Of a stretch of DNA of 64,000 nucleotides, positions 16,184 to 23,143 are shown piece after piece. Position numbers and translations under genes: made by a program. Position 1 is the first letter of the stretch. Every line of letters begins with the position of its first letter. The DNA is taken from assembly GCA_035463115.1 (NCBI GenBank), contig DATHTO010000149.1, forward strand, positions 37,694-101,693, written 5' to 3'. The stretch comes from BPGL01 sp035463115 (lineage in GTDB: Bacteria; Actinomycetota; UBA4738; HRBIN12). The notes beneath the pieces were generated by a model. The model searched no databases. It had not been told where the DNA came from and worked only from the letters and a program-made list of their open reading frames with translations.

Positions 16184-16647
16184 CAGCGGTCGTCCGATCC
16201 CGATCCGCGGTGGCCGGAGTCGTCGCTCCCGTGGCCGCTGTCGTCGTCGCCGTGGTCGTCGTCGCCGTGGTGATCGTCGTCGTCGTCACGATGATCGTCG
16301 TCGTCGTGGGACCCCGGGCCGCTGTTGCCGCTCGGTCCAGGGTTCCCGTCGTCGTCGCGGTCGTCGGCGCCGACGTCCCCGTGGCCCTGGTCGGGCGTTC
16401 CGTCGTCGTCCGGCGAGGCGCTCGCCGGTACCGACGGCCCGTCGCTCGGCGAGACGTCGTCGTCGACGCTCGGCGACGGCGTCATCGTCGCGCTCGGCGT
16501 CTCGGTCGCCGACCGCTCGACGACGTCGCTGCTCGATGCGAGCGACGGACCGGGATCGTCGGCGCCGCCGGCGAGCGCGACCGTTCCGCCGGCAACGAAC
16601 GCGGCCAGTGCGAGCGCCGCGAGTGCTGCGATCGCTCTCTTCGACAT
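16183..16647 (-). CDS. Exported Asp/His/Ser-rich low-complexity protein
   Basis: 154 residues from ATG 16647, with AAGGAGGAG upstream. A signal or anchor helix (AIAALAALALAAFVAGGTVA) is followed by a Pro/Ser/Asp-rich region, then a C-terminal third made almost only of Asp, His, Gly and Ser (HDDDDHRDDDDDHH...). Alternating His and Asp clusters suggest loose chelation of Zn, Cu or Ni, or calcium binding. No fold is expected. The stop overlaps the double-cupredoxin start, so they are translationally coupled. A paralogue of similar composition lies just upstream at 16752-17111. Confidence 0.75.
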   Translation of the reverse strand: MSKRAIAALAALALAAFVAGGTVALAGGADDPGPSLASSSDVVERSATETPSATMTPSPSVDDDVSPSDGPSVPASASPDDDGTPDQGHGDVGADDRDDDGNPGPSGNSGPGSHDDDDHRDDDDDHHGDDDHGDDDSGHGSDDSGHRGSGSDDR

Positions 16648-16730
16648 CGTGCTCCTCCTTCTCGTGTGGTTCGTTGTCCCTTCGATCCACACGCTAGGGA
16701 GGAGCGGGTGAGCGACCGGTCACACGACGG

Positions 16731-16746
16731 TTAAGACGCGGATAAA
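16731..16746 (-). promoter_or_regulatory. Candidate OmpR-family site: TTA direct repeat with 11-bp period
   Basis: On the leftward strand the sequence TTTATCCGCGTCTTAA carries TTA at offsets 2 and 13, an 11-base period that puts both half-sites on one face of the helix. It ends 83 bases before the ATG of the Asp/His-rich gene. An element with the same TTA-N8-TTA layout precedes the paralogous gene at 17137-17152. A response-regulator site is inferred, not shown. Confidence 0.4.
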
Positions 16747-16751
16747 CCTGG

Positions 16752-17111
16752 TCAGTCGTCGTCGTCGGCGTGATCGTCGTCGGAACCGGAGCCGTGCCCG
16801 CTCGAGTCGTCCGAACCGGAGCCGTGCCCGCTCGAGTCGTCGTCGGATCCACCGTCGTCATCGGATCCGCCGCCGTCGGATCCACCATGATCGTCCGACG
16901 CGTCCGCCGATGGCGACGCCGAACGAGACCCCGACGGCGTCGGGTCGTCGTTCCGATCCGACGGGGACGGGCGATCGGACACGGTGAGGTCCGTCGACGG
17001 CGTTCCGCCATCCAGATCGTCGCCGGCGAGGGCGAGGGCGCCGAGCGTCAACGCCAGCGCGACCACCAGGCCGCCGACGCCGAGCACCACCATGCCGATG
17101 ATGCGCCTCAT
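16752..17111 (-). CDS. Exported or membrane-anchored Ser/Asp/Gly-rich protein with short repeats
   Basis: 119 residues. One hydrophobic helix (MVVLGVGGLVVALALTLGAL) at the N-terminus, then an entirely low-complexity tail. It ends with a near-exact repeat of SSGHGSGSDD and a DDDHADDDD terminus. Composition matches the neighbouring exported protein at 16183-16647, pointing to gene duplication with drift of the acidic tail. It follows the sensor kinase by 36 bases. A 14-bp palindrome (CGACGGTACCGTCG, 17117-17130) sits just upstream of its ATG, and no Shine-Dalgarno is visible. Possible roles are cation binding or acting as an envelope target or accessory of the two-component system. Confidence 0.65.
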   Translation of the reverse strand: MRRIIGMVVLGVGGLVVALALTLGALALAGDDLDGGTPSTDLTVSDRPSPSDRNDDPTPSGSRSASPSADASDDHGGSDGGGSDDDGGSDDDSSGHGSGSDDSSGHGSGSDDDHADDDD

Positions 17112-17136
17112 GTCGACGACGGTACCGTCGGTCGCG

Positions 17137-17152
17137 TTAAAGGGAAGCTAAG
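17137..17152 (-). promoter_or_regulatory. Candidate OmpR-family site: second TTA direct repeat
   Basis: Leftward strand CTTAGCTTCCCTTTAA has TTA at offsets 2 and 13, the same spacing as the element at 16731-16746. It straddles the sensor-kinase stop codon and ends 25 bases before the ATG of the Ser/Asp-rich gene. TTA repeats are rare in this GC-rich window. Its proximity to the start would suit an internal promoter regulated by the adjacent response regulator. Inference only. Confidence 0.35.
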
Positions 17153-18602
17153 CGGTGACGGGGCGCTCGGCGTCTGTCCCGACGTCCGCCGCTCCCTGCC
17201 GCACCCGACGGAACCGCACGTCGACGCGTGTTCCACCGTCGACGTCGCTCGTGACGGCGATCGAGCCTCCCCACTTCTCCGCGAGCTCACGAGCGATCGC
17301 CAGCCCGAGCCCCGACCCACCGCCCGCCGCTCCTTGGCCGCGGTAGAACCGCTCGGTCACGCGCGGGAGGTCCTCGGAACGGATCCCCGAGCCTCGGTCC
17401 ACCACGGACACGATCGCGTTCGATCCGTCGGACGCCGTTCGGATCTCGATCGGGCTCGGCGCGTACGTGATCGCGTTGTCGAGCAGGACGTCGAGGATCT
17501 GCCCGAGATCACCGGGGTTGGTCAACGCGACGACCGGTTCGCCGACGACCGGCTCGCCGACGACCGGCTCGCCGACGACTGCCAGTGTCGCGCCGGCCGC
17601 GGTCGCACGGTCGGCCCAGCGATCGGCCGCGCGCACCGCGGCGTCGTGGGCGTCGACGTGGGTGTCCTGGCCCTCTTCGACCTCGCGCGACATCACGAGC
17701 AGGCGGTCGACCATGCCCGCCATCCGGTCGACCTCGGCGTCCATCGCCTGGAGCTCGTGCCGCACCACCGCGTCGTCGGTCTCCGCGATCGCCGACTCGA
17801 TCCGGAGCTTGATGCCGGTCAACGGGGTCCGGAGCTGATGCGATGCGTTGGCGACGAACTCCCGCTGGGCGCGCACGGTGCGCTCGACGCGCGCCGCCAT
17901 CTCGTCGAACGAGCGCCCGAGCTGTTCGAGCTCGTCGCCACCCGACACGCGGCCTGCGCGGACCGAGAAGTCACCGCGACCGAGGCCCCGCGCCGCCGAC
18001 GCGAGCCGTGACAGCGGGTTGGAGAGCGACCTGGCGAGGATGAAGGCCAGGACGAGGCCTGCGACGAGACCGGCGATCGCCACTGCGCCGATCGCGATCG
18101 TCGCCCTGGTGACACCGCGTTGCACCTGTTCGACGTCGCGTGAGATCCGGACGACGCCGACGAGCTCGCCGTCCTCCACGACCGGCGCTGCCGCCACGAC
18201 GATGTCGCCTCCCTCGTCGCGGCTCTCACGCACCCCGGCGGAGACGACGCCGTCGAGCGCGTTCCGGACCTCGGGGCGGCCCGGCGTGTCGTAGCGTTGC
18301 CCGACGTCCTCGCGGTCGGAGTCGGCGACCACCACGCCGTCGGGATCGAGCACGACGACACGCACACCGACGTCCTCGGCGAACCTGCTGATGTCGTCGA
18401 CGAGGTCCTCGCGAGCCCTGCCCTCACCGAGCTGTGACGCATCGAGGAGCAGGGCGGTCGTCTGGGCGTTCGTGAGCGCCCCCGCTTCGAGCTCGGCGCG
18501 GGCACGATCGCGTAAGACGATCGCGAGCGGCACGGTGAGCGCGACGATCACGACGAGGAGCGCGTACGTGAACGACACGACGAGGCGGGTCCGGACCCTC
18601 AT
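17148..18602 (-). CDS. Sensor histidine kinase (HisKA/HATPase, HAMP)
   Basis: 484 residues. A membrane helix lies at about 10-30, an extracytoplasmic sensor region (PDC/CHASE-like) at about 35-165 and a second helix at about 168-195. A HAMP domain follows to about 245, then the H-box NASHQLRTPLT with the phospho-acceptor His near 256. The HATPase includes a N-box LLDNAITYAP, DRGSGI and GGGSGLGLAIA. Between the dimerisation helices and the N-box is an in-frame run of three GEPVV units from a 15-bp tandem repeat at about 17530-17580. The ATG overlaps the response-regulator stop (ATGA), so they form one unit. Confidence 0.93.
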   Translation of the reverse strand: MRVRTRLVVSFTYALLVVIVALTVPLAIVLRDRARAELEAGALTNAQTTALLLDASQLGEGRAREDLVDDISRFAEDVGVRVVVLDPDGVVVADSDREDVGQRYDTPGRPEVRNALDGVVSAGVRESRDEGGDIVVAAAPVVEDGELVGVVRISRDVEQVQRGVTRATIAIGAVAIAGLVAGLVLAFILARSLSNPLSRLASAARGLGRGDFSVRAGRVSGGDELEQLGRSFDEMAARVERTVRAQREFVANASHQLRTPLTGIKLRIESAIAETDDAVVRHELQAMDAEVDRMAGMVDRLLVMSREVEEGQDTHVDAHDAAVRAADRWADRATAAGATLAVVGEPVVGEPVVGEPVVALTNPGDLGQILDVLLDNAITYAPSPIEIRTASDGSNAIVSVVDRGSGIRSEDLPRVTERFYRGQGAAGGGSGLGLAIARELAEKWGGSIAVTSDVDGGTRVDVRFRRVRQGAADVGTDAERPVTA

Positions 18603-19309
18603 GGGGGCGGGGCGGCCTCGTCGTCATCGGGCGCGGCGAACCGGAACCCCACCCCCCGGACGGTCGTGATGTATCGCCCGTCCGCGGCGTCGTCGTCCAG
18701 CTTCTTCCGGAGCCACGAGATGTGGACGTCGAGCGTCTTCGTCGGACCGAACCAGTGCGGATCCCACACCTCGTCCATGATCTCCTCGCGTCCGACGACC
18801 TCGCCCGCGCGCCCCATCAAAAGGTGGAGCAGGTCGAACTCCTTGGCGGTCAGGTCGAGGCGGGCGCCCGCCTTCGTGACGATCCGCGAGGCGGGATCGA
18901 GCGTGAGGTCGTCGATCGTGATGGACGAGCGGCGGGAGCTCGGCGGACGGCCCCGGCGCTGGATCGCCCGGATCCTCGCGACGAGCTCGCGCACCGAGAA
19001 CGGTTTCACGACGTAGTCGTCGGCCCCCAGCTCGAGGCCGACGACGCGGTCGAGCTCTTCGCCCCTCGCGGTGAGCATCACGATGATGACGTCGGACCGC
19101 GCGCGCAGCTCGCGACAGAGGTCGCGACCGTCGCCGTCGGGAAGCATCACGTCGAGCAGGACGACGTCGGGCTCCCGCGCCGCGAACGTCGTCCGAGCGT
19201 CGGCGATCGACGCGGCGACGGCGGGCTCGAACCCCTCGCGGCGGAGGTGGTCGGCGAGCGGCTCCGAGATCGATGGCTCGTCCTCGACCACGAGGACGCG
19301 GGTGCTCAT
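18599..19309 (-). CDS. OmpR/PhoB-family response regulator
   Basis: 236 residues. Receiver domain at 1-120 with the acidic pair in VVEDEPS, phospho-acceptor Asp in LLDVMLPDGDG, Thr in MLTARGEE and Lys in VVKPFS. C-terminal winged helix at about 130-230 (LTAKEFDLLHLLM, VDPHWFG-like region, DVHISWLRKKL, TTVRGVGFRF). Cognate regulator of the overlapping sensor kinase. The nearest candidate targets are the two acidic exported proteins and the cupredoxins downstream, each acidic gene preceded by a TTA-N8-TTA element. Confidence 0.95.
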   Translation of the reverse strand: MSTRVLVVEDEPSISEPLADHLRREGFEPAVAASIADARTTFAAREPDVVLLDVMLPDGDGRDLCRELRARSDVIIVMLTARGEELDRVVGLELGADDYVVKPFSVRELVARIRAIQRRGRPPSSRRSSITIDDLTLDPASRIVTKAGARLDLTAKEFDLLHLLMGRAGEVVGREEIMDEVWDPHWFGPTKTLDVHISWLRKKLDDDAADGRYITTVRGVGFRFAAPDDDEAAPPP

Positions 19310-19407
19310 GGGGAGAGGCTAGTCCGCCGCGGAAGCGGGGGCCCTCCCGTCGCGGCCGCGGGTCGCTCCCGTTGACCGGTTCCGGGGAGGCCGCCGACCG
19401 CTGCCCG

Positions 19408-21150
19408 TCACTCCAGCAGCCGGCCGCCGCTGAGCTCCGGCGTCGGGTCGTCGAGGCTCGTGCGGAGCTCCGCCGGCACCTCGGCGAGCGCGAGGGTCTC
19501 GGTGGTCATCTCGCCTTCGTCGCCGCGTCGTGCGACGAACGCTCGTCGGAGCGCCTCGTCGACCGACGGATGATCCGAACGCTGGTGCGCGCCGCGGCTC
19601 TCTCGCCGAGCGACCGCGCCCAGCAGCGTCGCGCGAGCCGTCGTCAGGGCTGCCTGCAGGTCGAAGAGATGCCCGTGGTCGGCACAGCCCTCCTCGTTCG
19701 GGCTCACGTCGACGTCGGCGGCGCTGTCGCCGATCGCCTCGACCCCGGCGAGGCCGCGCTCGAGACCCGCCTCGTCGCGCACGACGCCACACGTCTCCCA
19801 CATCACGTCGCGGACGGCACGCTGCATCGGTCGCGCGAGCTCGTCACCCTTGCGGACCTTCGACGCGACGGTCTCGGCGGCATGCTCGATCACGGCACGC
19901 GGGTGGATCGACGCGTCGCGTGACGTCGCGAGCCGCGCCGCGTGCTCACCCGCACGCCGGCCGAACACGAGGATCTCGGCGAGCGAGTTCCCGCCGAGGC
20001 GGTTCGCGCCGTGGACGCCGGTCGTGACCTCGCCGGCGGCGAAGAGCCCCTCGACGTCGGTCGCCGTGGTGTCGGCGTCGACAACCACGCCGCCCATCGA
20101 GTAGTGCGCGGTCGGCGCGACCTCCATCGGGTCGCGCGAGATGTCGAGCATCTCGAACTCGACGAACTGGCGGTACATCCGCGGGAGCTTCTCGAGGATC
20201 GTCTCCTTCTCGAGATGCGACACGTCGAGGAACACGCCGCCGTGCGGACCGCCACGACCCTCGGCGATCTCGGCGTAGTTCGCGAGCGCGACGCGGTCGC
20301 GCGTCGACAGCTCGAGCCGTTCGGGGTCGTAGCGCTCCATGTAGCGCTCGCCGAGCGCGTTCGTGAGTCGGCCACCCTCGCCGCGGACCGCCTCCGTGAC
20401 CAGCGTGCCGGCGATGTCTTCGGGCCACAGCATCCCCGTCGGGTGGAACTGCACCAGTTCCATGTGCGCGAGGCGGCAGCCGGCGTCGTACGCGAGCGCC
20501 ATGCCCTCGCCGTAGTTCTCGTCGCGCCGGGAGCTCGACCGGCGCCAGATCCGGGTGTGGCCGCCGGTCGCGAGCACGACCGCGTCGGCGAGCAACACGA
20601 GGCGTTCCCCCGTCGAGAGGTCGAACCCGTAGGCGCCGAAGCACGTTCCGTCGGCGACGAGCAGCTCCGTGACGTAGACGCCCTCGAGGACGTCGACGCC
20701 GAGGTCGGTGACGCGCCGGCCGAGCGTCCGCAGGATCGCGCGACCGGTCCAGTCGCCGGCGTAGCAGGTCCGCCGGTACGTGTGGGCCCCGAAGAAGCGC
20801 TGGTCGATCCGGCCGTCGTCGGTCCGCGCGAACGGGCATCCCCGGTCGGCGAGCTCGTGGATCGCGGCCGGCGACTCCTCGACGAGGATCTGCACCATGC
20901 GCGGATCAGCGAGCGCGTAGCCGTCGCGGTAGGTGTCGATGAAGTGCTGCTCGATCGAGTCTTCGGGATCGCGGGTCCCGAGCACGGCGTTGACGCCGCC
21001 GGCCGCGAGCACGGTGTGCGCGTCGGTGCGCGGACGTTTCCCGACGATCGTGACGTCGGCACCGGCTTCGGTCGCGGCGATCGCGGCGCGCATCCCTGCG
21101 CCACCGGCGCCGATCACGAGGACGTTCGTCGTGCGCGTGCGTTGCTGCAT
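19408..21150 (-). CDS. FAD-dependent fumarate reductase/succinate dehydrogenase flavoprotein-like protein
   Basis: 580 residues from ATG 21150 (AAGGTGA nine bases upstream). N-terminal dinucleotide-binding GAGGAGMRAAIAA, then AAGGVNAV, a mid QFHPTGM and VRGEGG, and a late HGANRLGGNSLAEILVFG and C-terminal helical domain. This is the SdhA/FrdA/NadB fold. No iron-sulfur subunit and no other NAD-biosynthesis gene is adjacent. It could be a soluble fumarate reductase, an L-aspartate oxidase-like enzyme, or a flavoprotein paired with the neighbouring DoxX-like membrane protein, which ends 20 bases upstream in the same direction. Confidence 0.8.
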   Translation of the reverse strand: MQQRTRTTNVLVIGAGGAGMRAAIAATEAGADVTIVGKRPRTDAHTVLAAGGVNAVLGTRDPEDSIEQHFIDTYRDGYALADPRMVQILVEESPAAIHELADRGCPFARTDDGRIDQRFFGAHTYRRTCYAGDWTGRAILRTLGRRVTDLGVDVLEGVYVTELLVADGTCFGAYGFDLSTGERLVLLADAVVLATGGHTRIWRRSSSRRDENYGEGMALAYDAGCRLAHMELVQFHPTGMLWPEDIAGTLVTEAVRGEGGRLTNALGERYMERYDPERLELSTRDRVALANYAEIAEGRGGPHGGVFLDVSHLEKETILEKLPRMYRQFVEFEMLDISRDPMEVAPTAHYSMGGVVVDADTTATDVEGLFAAGEVTTGVHGANRLGGNSLAEILVFGRRAGEHAARLATSRDASIHPRAVIEHAAETVASKVRKGDELARPMQRAVRDVMWETCGVVRDEAGLERGLAGVEAIGDSAADVDVSPNEEGCADHGHLFDLQAALTTARATLLGAVARRESRGAHQRSDHPSVDEALRRAFVARRGDEGEMTTETLALAEVPAELRTSLDDPTPELSGGRLLE

Positions 21151-21170
21151 CTGTGAGGTCACCTTTCCGA

Positions 21171-22160
21171 TCACGGGCCGATCGCGACGGGGGAGCGCCG
21201 TTCCGGTCGCGCTGTCGCGTCGCGCGGTCGACGGCGGTGCGGGAGACGATCGAGCACCGGTGCGAGCTCCTCGTCCGAGCCGTACACGAGCAGCGCGAGC
21301 ATCGCGCCGTAGATCGGCAGGTGCCCGATCAGCTCGTTCGTGCCGAGGTAGAAGAGCGTCGCGTTGAAGGGGATGCCGGCGAGGATCACGGTGAGTTGCG
21401 GCATCGCGCCGCTGATCAGCAGGAGGCCGAACGCCAGCTCCACGGCACCGGCGATGCGCACGAAGGCGAGGTCCGAAACGGGGATGCCGAGCGTCTGGAG
21501 CAGGTTGAACGCCGGGAACCGGTCGAGGAACGCGAGCGCCAGGTCCGGCCGCGCGAGCTTCTCGCTGAAGGCGAGCACGACGAGCGAGCCGCCGACGAGC
21601 ACCCGGAGCGCCGTCACGGCGGCGCCCACGGTCGCGCGATCGGTCCTGGCGGCGCCCCACCGGTCGGCACCCGGCGGAAGGATCGCGAGGAACACCGCGA
21701 TGCCGAGCAGGTCGAGGCGCTCGAGGATCGGCACGACGCCGTACGCGGCCATGCCGAGCGGTCCCGCGACGGCCACGGCGACGGCCGCGCCGCGGACCCG
21801 GTAGCCGCTCACGAGCCAGACGCCGAGCGCGCCCTCGGCGACGCGGATCGTCGCGCCGAGCGGATCGGCGGGCAGGTCGAGCGACGGCGCGAGGAACGAT
21901 CCGCGGGCGGCCTGGGCGAGCAGCGACACCCCCGCGTGGATCGCCAGCAGTCGCGGCACCCACGGCGAGAGCCGGCCGAGCGGTCGCAGCACCGCGAGTT
22001 CGGGGCGAGGGAGCTGCCGCCCGACGAGCCGCCAGGCGACGACCGCGGCGATCGCGGCGGCGATCAGCAGCAGGGACCAGGGCGAGACGGCGAAGGACCA
22101 GTCGTACGGCGGCCGGAAGGAGGTGAACCAGGCCTCGTGCGCGAGCACGCCGATCTCCAC
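21171..22160 (-). CDS. DoxX-like multi-helix membrane protein
   Basis: 329 residues from GTG 22160. About eight hydrophobic segments. The C-terminal half (about 185-310) has the DoxX layout with VLVGGSLVVLAFSEKLARPD, the RIAGAVELAFGLLL helix and a final FYLGTNELIGHLPIYGAM. DoxX proteins occur in quinone-linked and thiol-redox contexts. The gene precedes the FAD flavoprotein in the same direction, so a membrane redox pair is possible but unproven. The start is uncertain, since no strong ribosome-binding site is seen. Confidence 0.7.
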   Translation of the reverse strand: MEIGVLAHEAWFTSFRPPYDWSFAVSPWSLLLIAAAIAAVVAWRLVGRQLPRPELAVLRPLGRLSPWVPRLLAIHAGVSLLAQAARGSFLAPSLDLPADPLGATIRVAEGALGVWLVSGYRVRGAAVAVAVAGPLGMAAYGVVPILERLDLLGIAVFLAILPPGADRWGAARTDRATVGAAVTALRVLVGGSLVVLAFSEKLARPDLALAFLDRFPAFNLLQTLGIPVSDLAFVRIAGAVELAFGLLLISGAMPQLTVILAGIPFNATLFYLGTNELIGHLPIYGAMLALLVYGSDEELAPVLDRLPHRRRPRDATARPERRSPVAIGP

Positions 22161-22214
22161 GCATCCAGCGTACGGGCGGCGTTCGCGAACGCCGCCCGCC
22201 GGCGGCGTCGTCGA

Positions 22215-22427
22215 TCAGGATGCAGAGGTCCGGCGTCGCCGCAGCGTCGCGCCGACGCCGCCGCCCGCGTACGTCGGGACGACGACGCGGGTGCCGTCGG
22301 CGAACTCGACGAGGGCGTTCCGCGGTCGTGCGCGCCCGCTCCGGGCGAGGATCCGGCACGGCCGTCCGACCCAGCGCGGCGACGTCCCTCTCGCGCCGAC
22401 GAAGACGTGCGTGAACGGTCCTTCCAT
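22215..22427 (-). CDS. Small conserved basic protein
   Basis: 70 residues, ending 54 bases upstream of the DoxX-like gene in the same direction. The core WVGRPCRILARSG...NALVEFADGTRVVVPTYA resembles short uncharacterised actinobacterial proteins with the pattern 'GR.CRVL.RG..NSVLVEFEDG...V'. It looks like a small beta-barrel. The Arg-rich C-terminus is probably disordered. Function unknown. Confidence 0.5.
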   Translation of the reverse strand: MEGPFTHVFVGARGTSPRWVGRPCRILARSGRARPRNALVEFADGTRVVVPTYAGGGVGATLRRRRTSAS

Positions 22428-22525
22428 CCCGCAGACCGTACGACCGCCCGTCGCGACCGACAGCGCGGTTTGCGTCCCCCGAGGACCGGCGGCGAAGATG
22501 CGGTTCCGCGACGAAGGGGGGAACC

Positions 22526-23098
22526 GTGGCCGCCACGGCCGAACCGAACGACTTCGACTACACCGGCCTCCACGCGTTCGGGATGCTGACGGGAGGCGCC
22601 CGGTCGCCCGCGGAGGTGATGGACGGGCTGCGCGCGCTGGGCCGGCCGCCGGAAGGCCCCGTGCTGTGGTCCGGCACGTGCGTCGGCGACTACGTCGGGC
22701 TCGTCCACGCGCGCGTGGAGAGCCTCGGCGAGCTGCAGGACCTGATCGAGGGTCGGTTCTGGGAGCTCGGCATGCGGGGGAAGTGGGCGCTCGAGCGACG
22801 CGTCGCCGAGGATCGGACCGACGCGGTGGCGCGTCCGATCGGCACGAAACGCAGCACGCCCGAGTACATCGCGATCGCGTCGGTCACCGTCGAACGCGGC
22901 GCGCTCCAAGAGGTGCTCTATGCCGTCGTGCACGTGCCGACGGTCCGCGGTGCGTCGGTCGTGTTCGGCGACGCGGACCTGCTCGTGCAGCTCGGCGGCG
23001 ACGACTTCGACGCCGTCGCTTCCTCGGTGGAGGAGGAGCTCCAGGCGATCGACGGCATCGTGCACACGTCGACCGCGTTCAGCGACGGGCGACGGTAG
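22526..23098 (+). CDS. Protein with a C-terminal AsnC/Lrp-like ligand-binding segment
   Basis: 190 residues from GTG 22526. No helix-turn-helix is visible. The C-terminal 75 residues (AVVHVPTVRGASVVFGDADL, then LVQLGGDDFDAV and IDGIVHTSTAF) follow the stand-alone AsnC/Lrp effector-binding (RAM) pattern, with the 'G.aDl.v.v...d' core. The N-terminal part (DYTGLHAFGMLTGGARSPAE...) may be a related alpha/beta-barrel repeat. Such stand-alone domains bind small metabolites; the ligand is unknown. It is convergent with the large cyclase gene. Confidence 0.55.
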   Translation: MAATAEPNDFDYTGLHAFGMLTGGARSPAEVMDGLRALGRPPEGPVLWSGTCVGDYVGLVHARVESLGELQDLIEGRFWELGMRGKWALERRVAEDRTDAVARPIGTKRSTPEYIAIASVTVERGALQEVLYAVVHVPTVRGASVVFGDADLLVQLGGDDFDAVASSVEEELQAIDGIVHTSTAFSDGRR

Positions 23099-23143
23099 GC
23101 ACCCGGGTCGGATCGATCAGGGGCGCGACGGGAGGCGGCCGCG

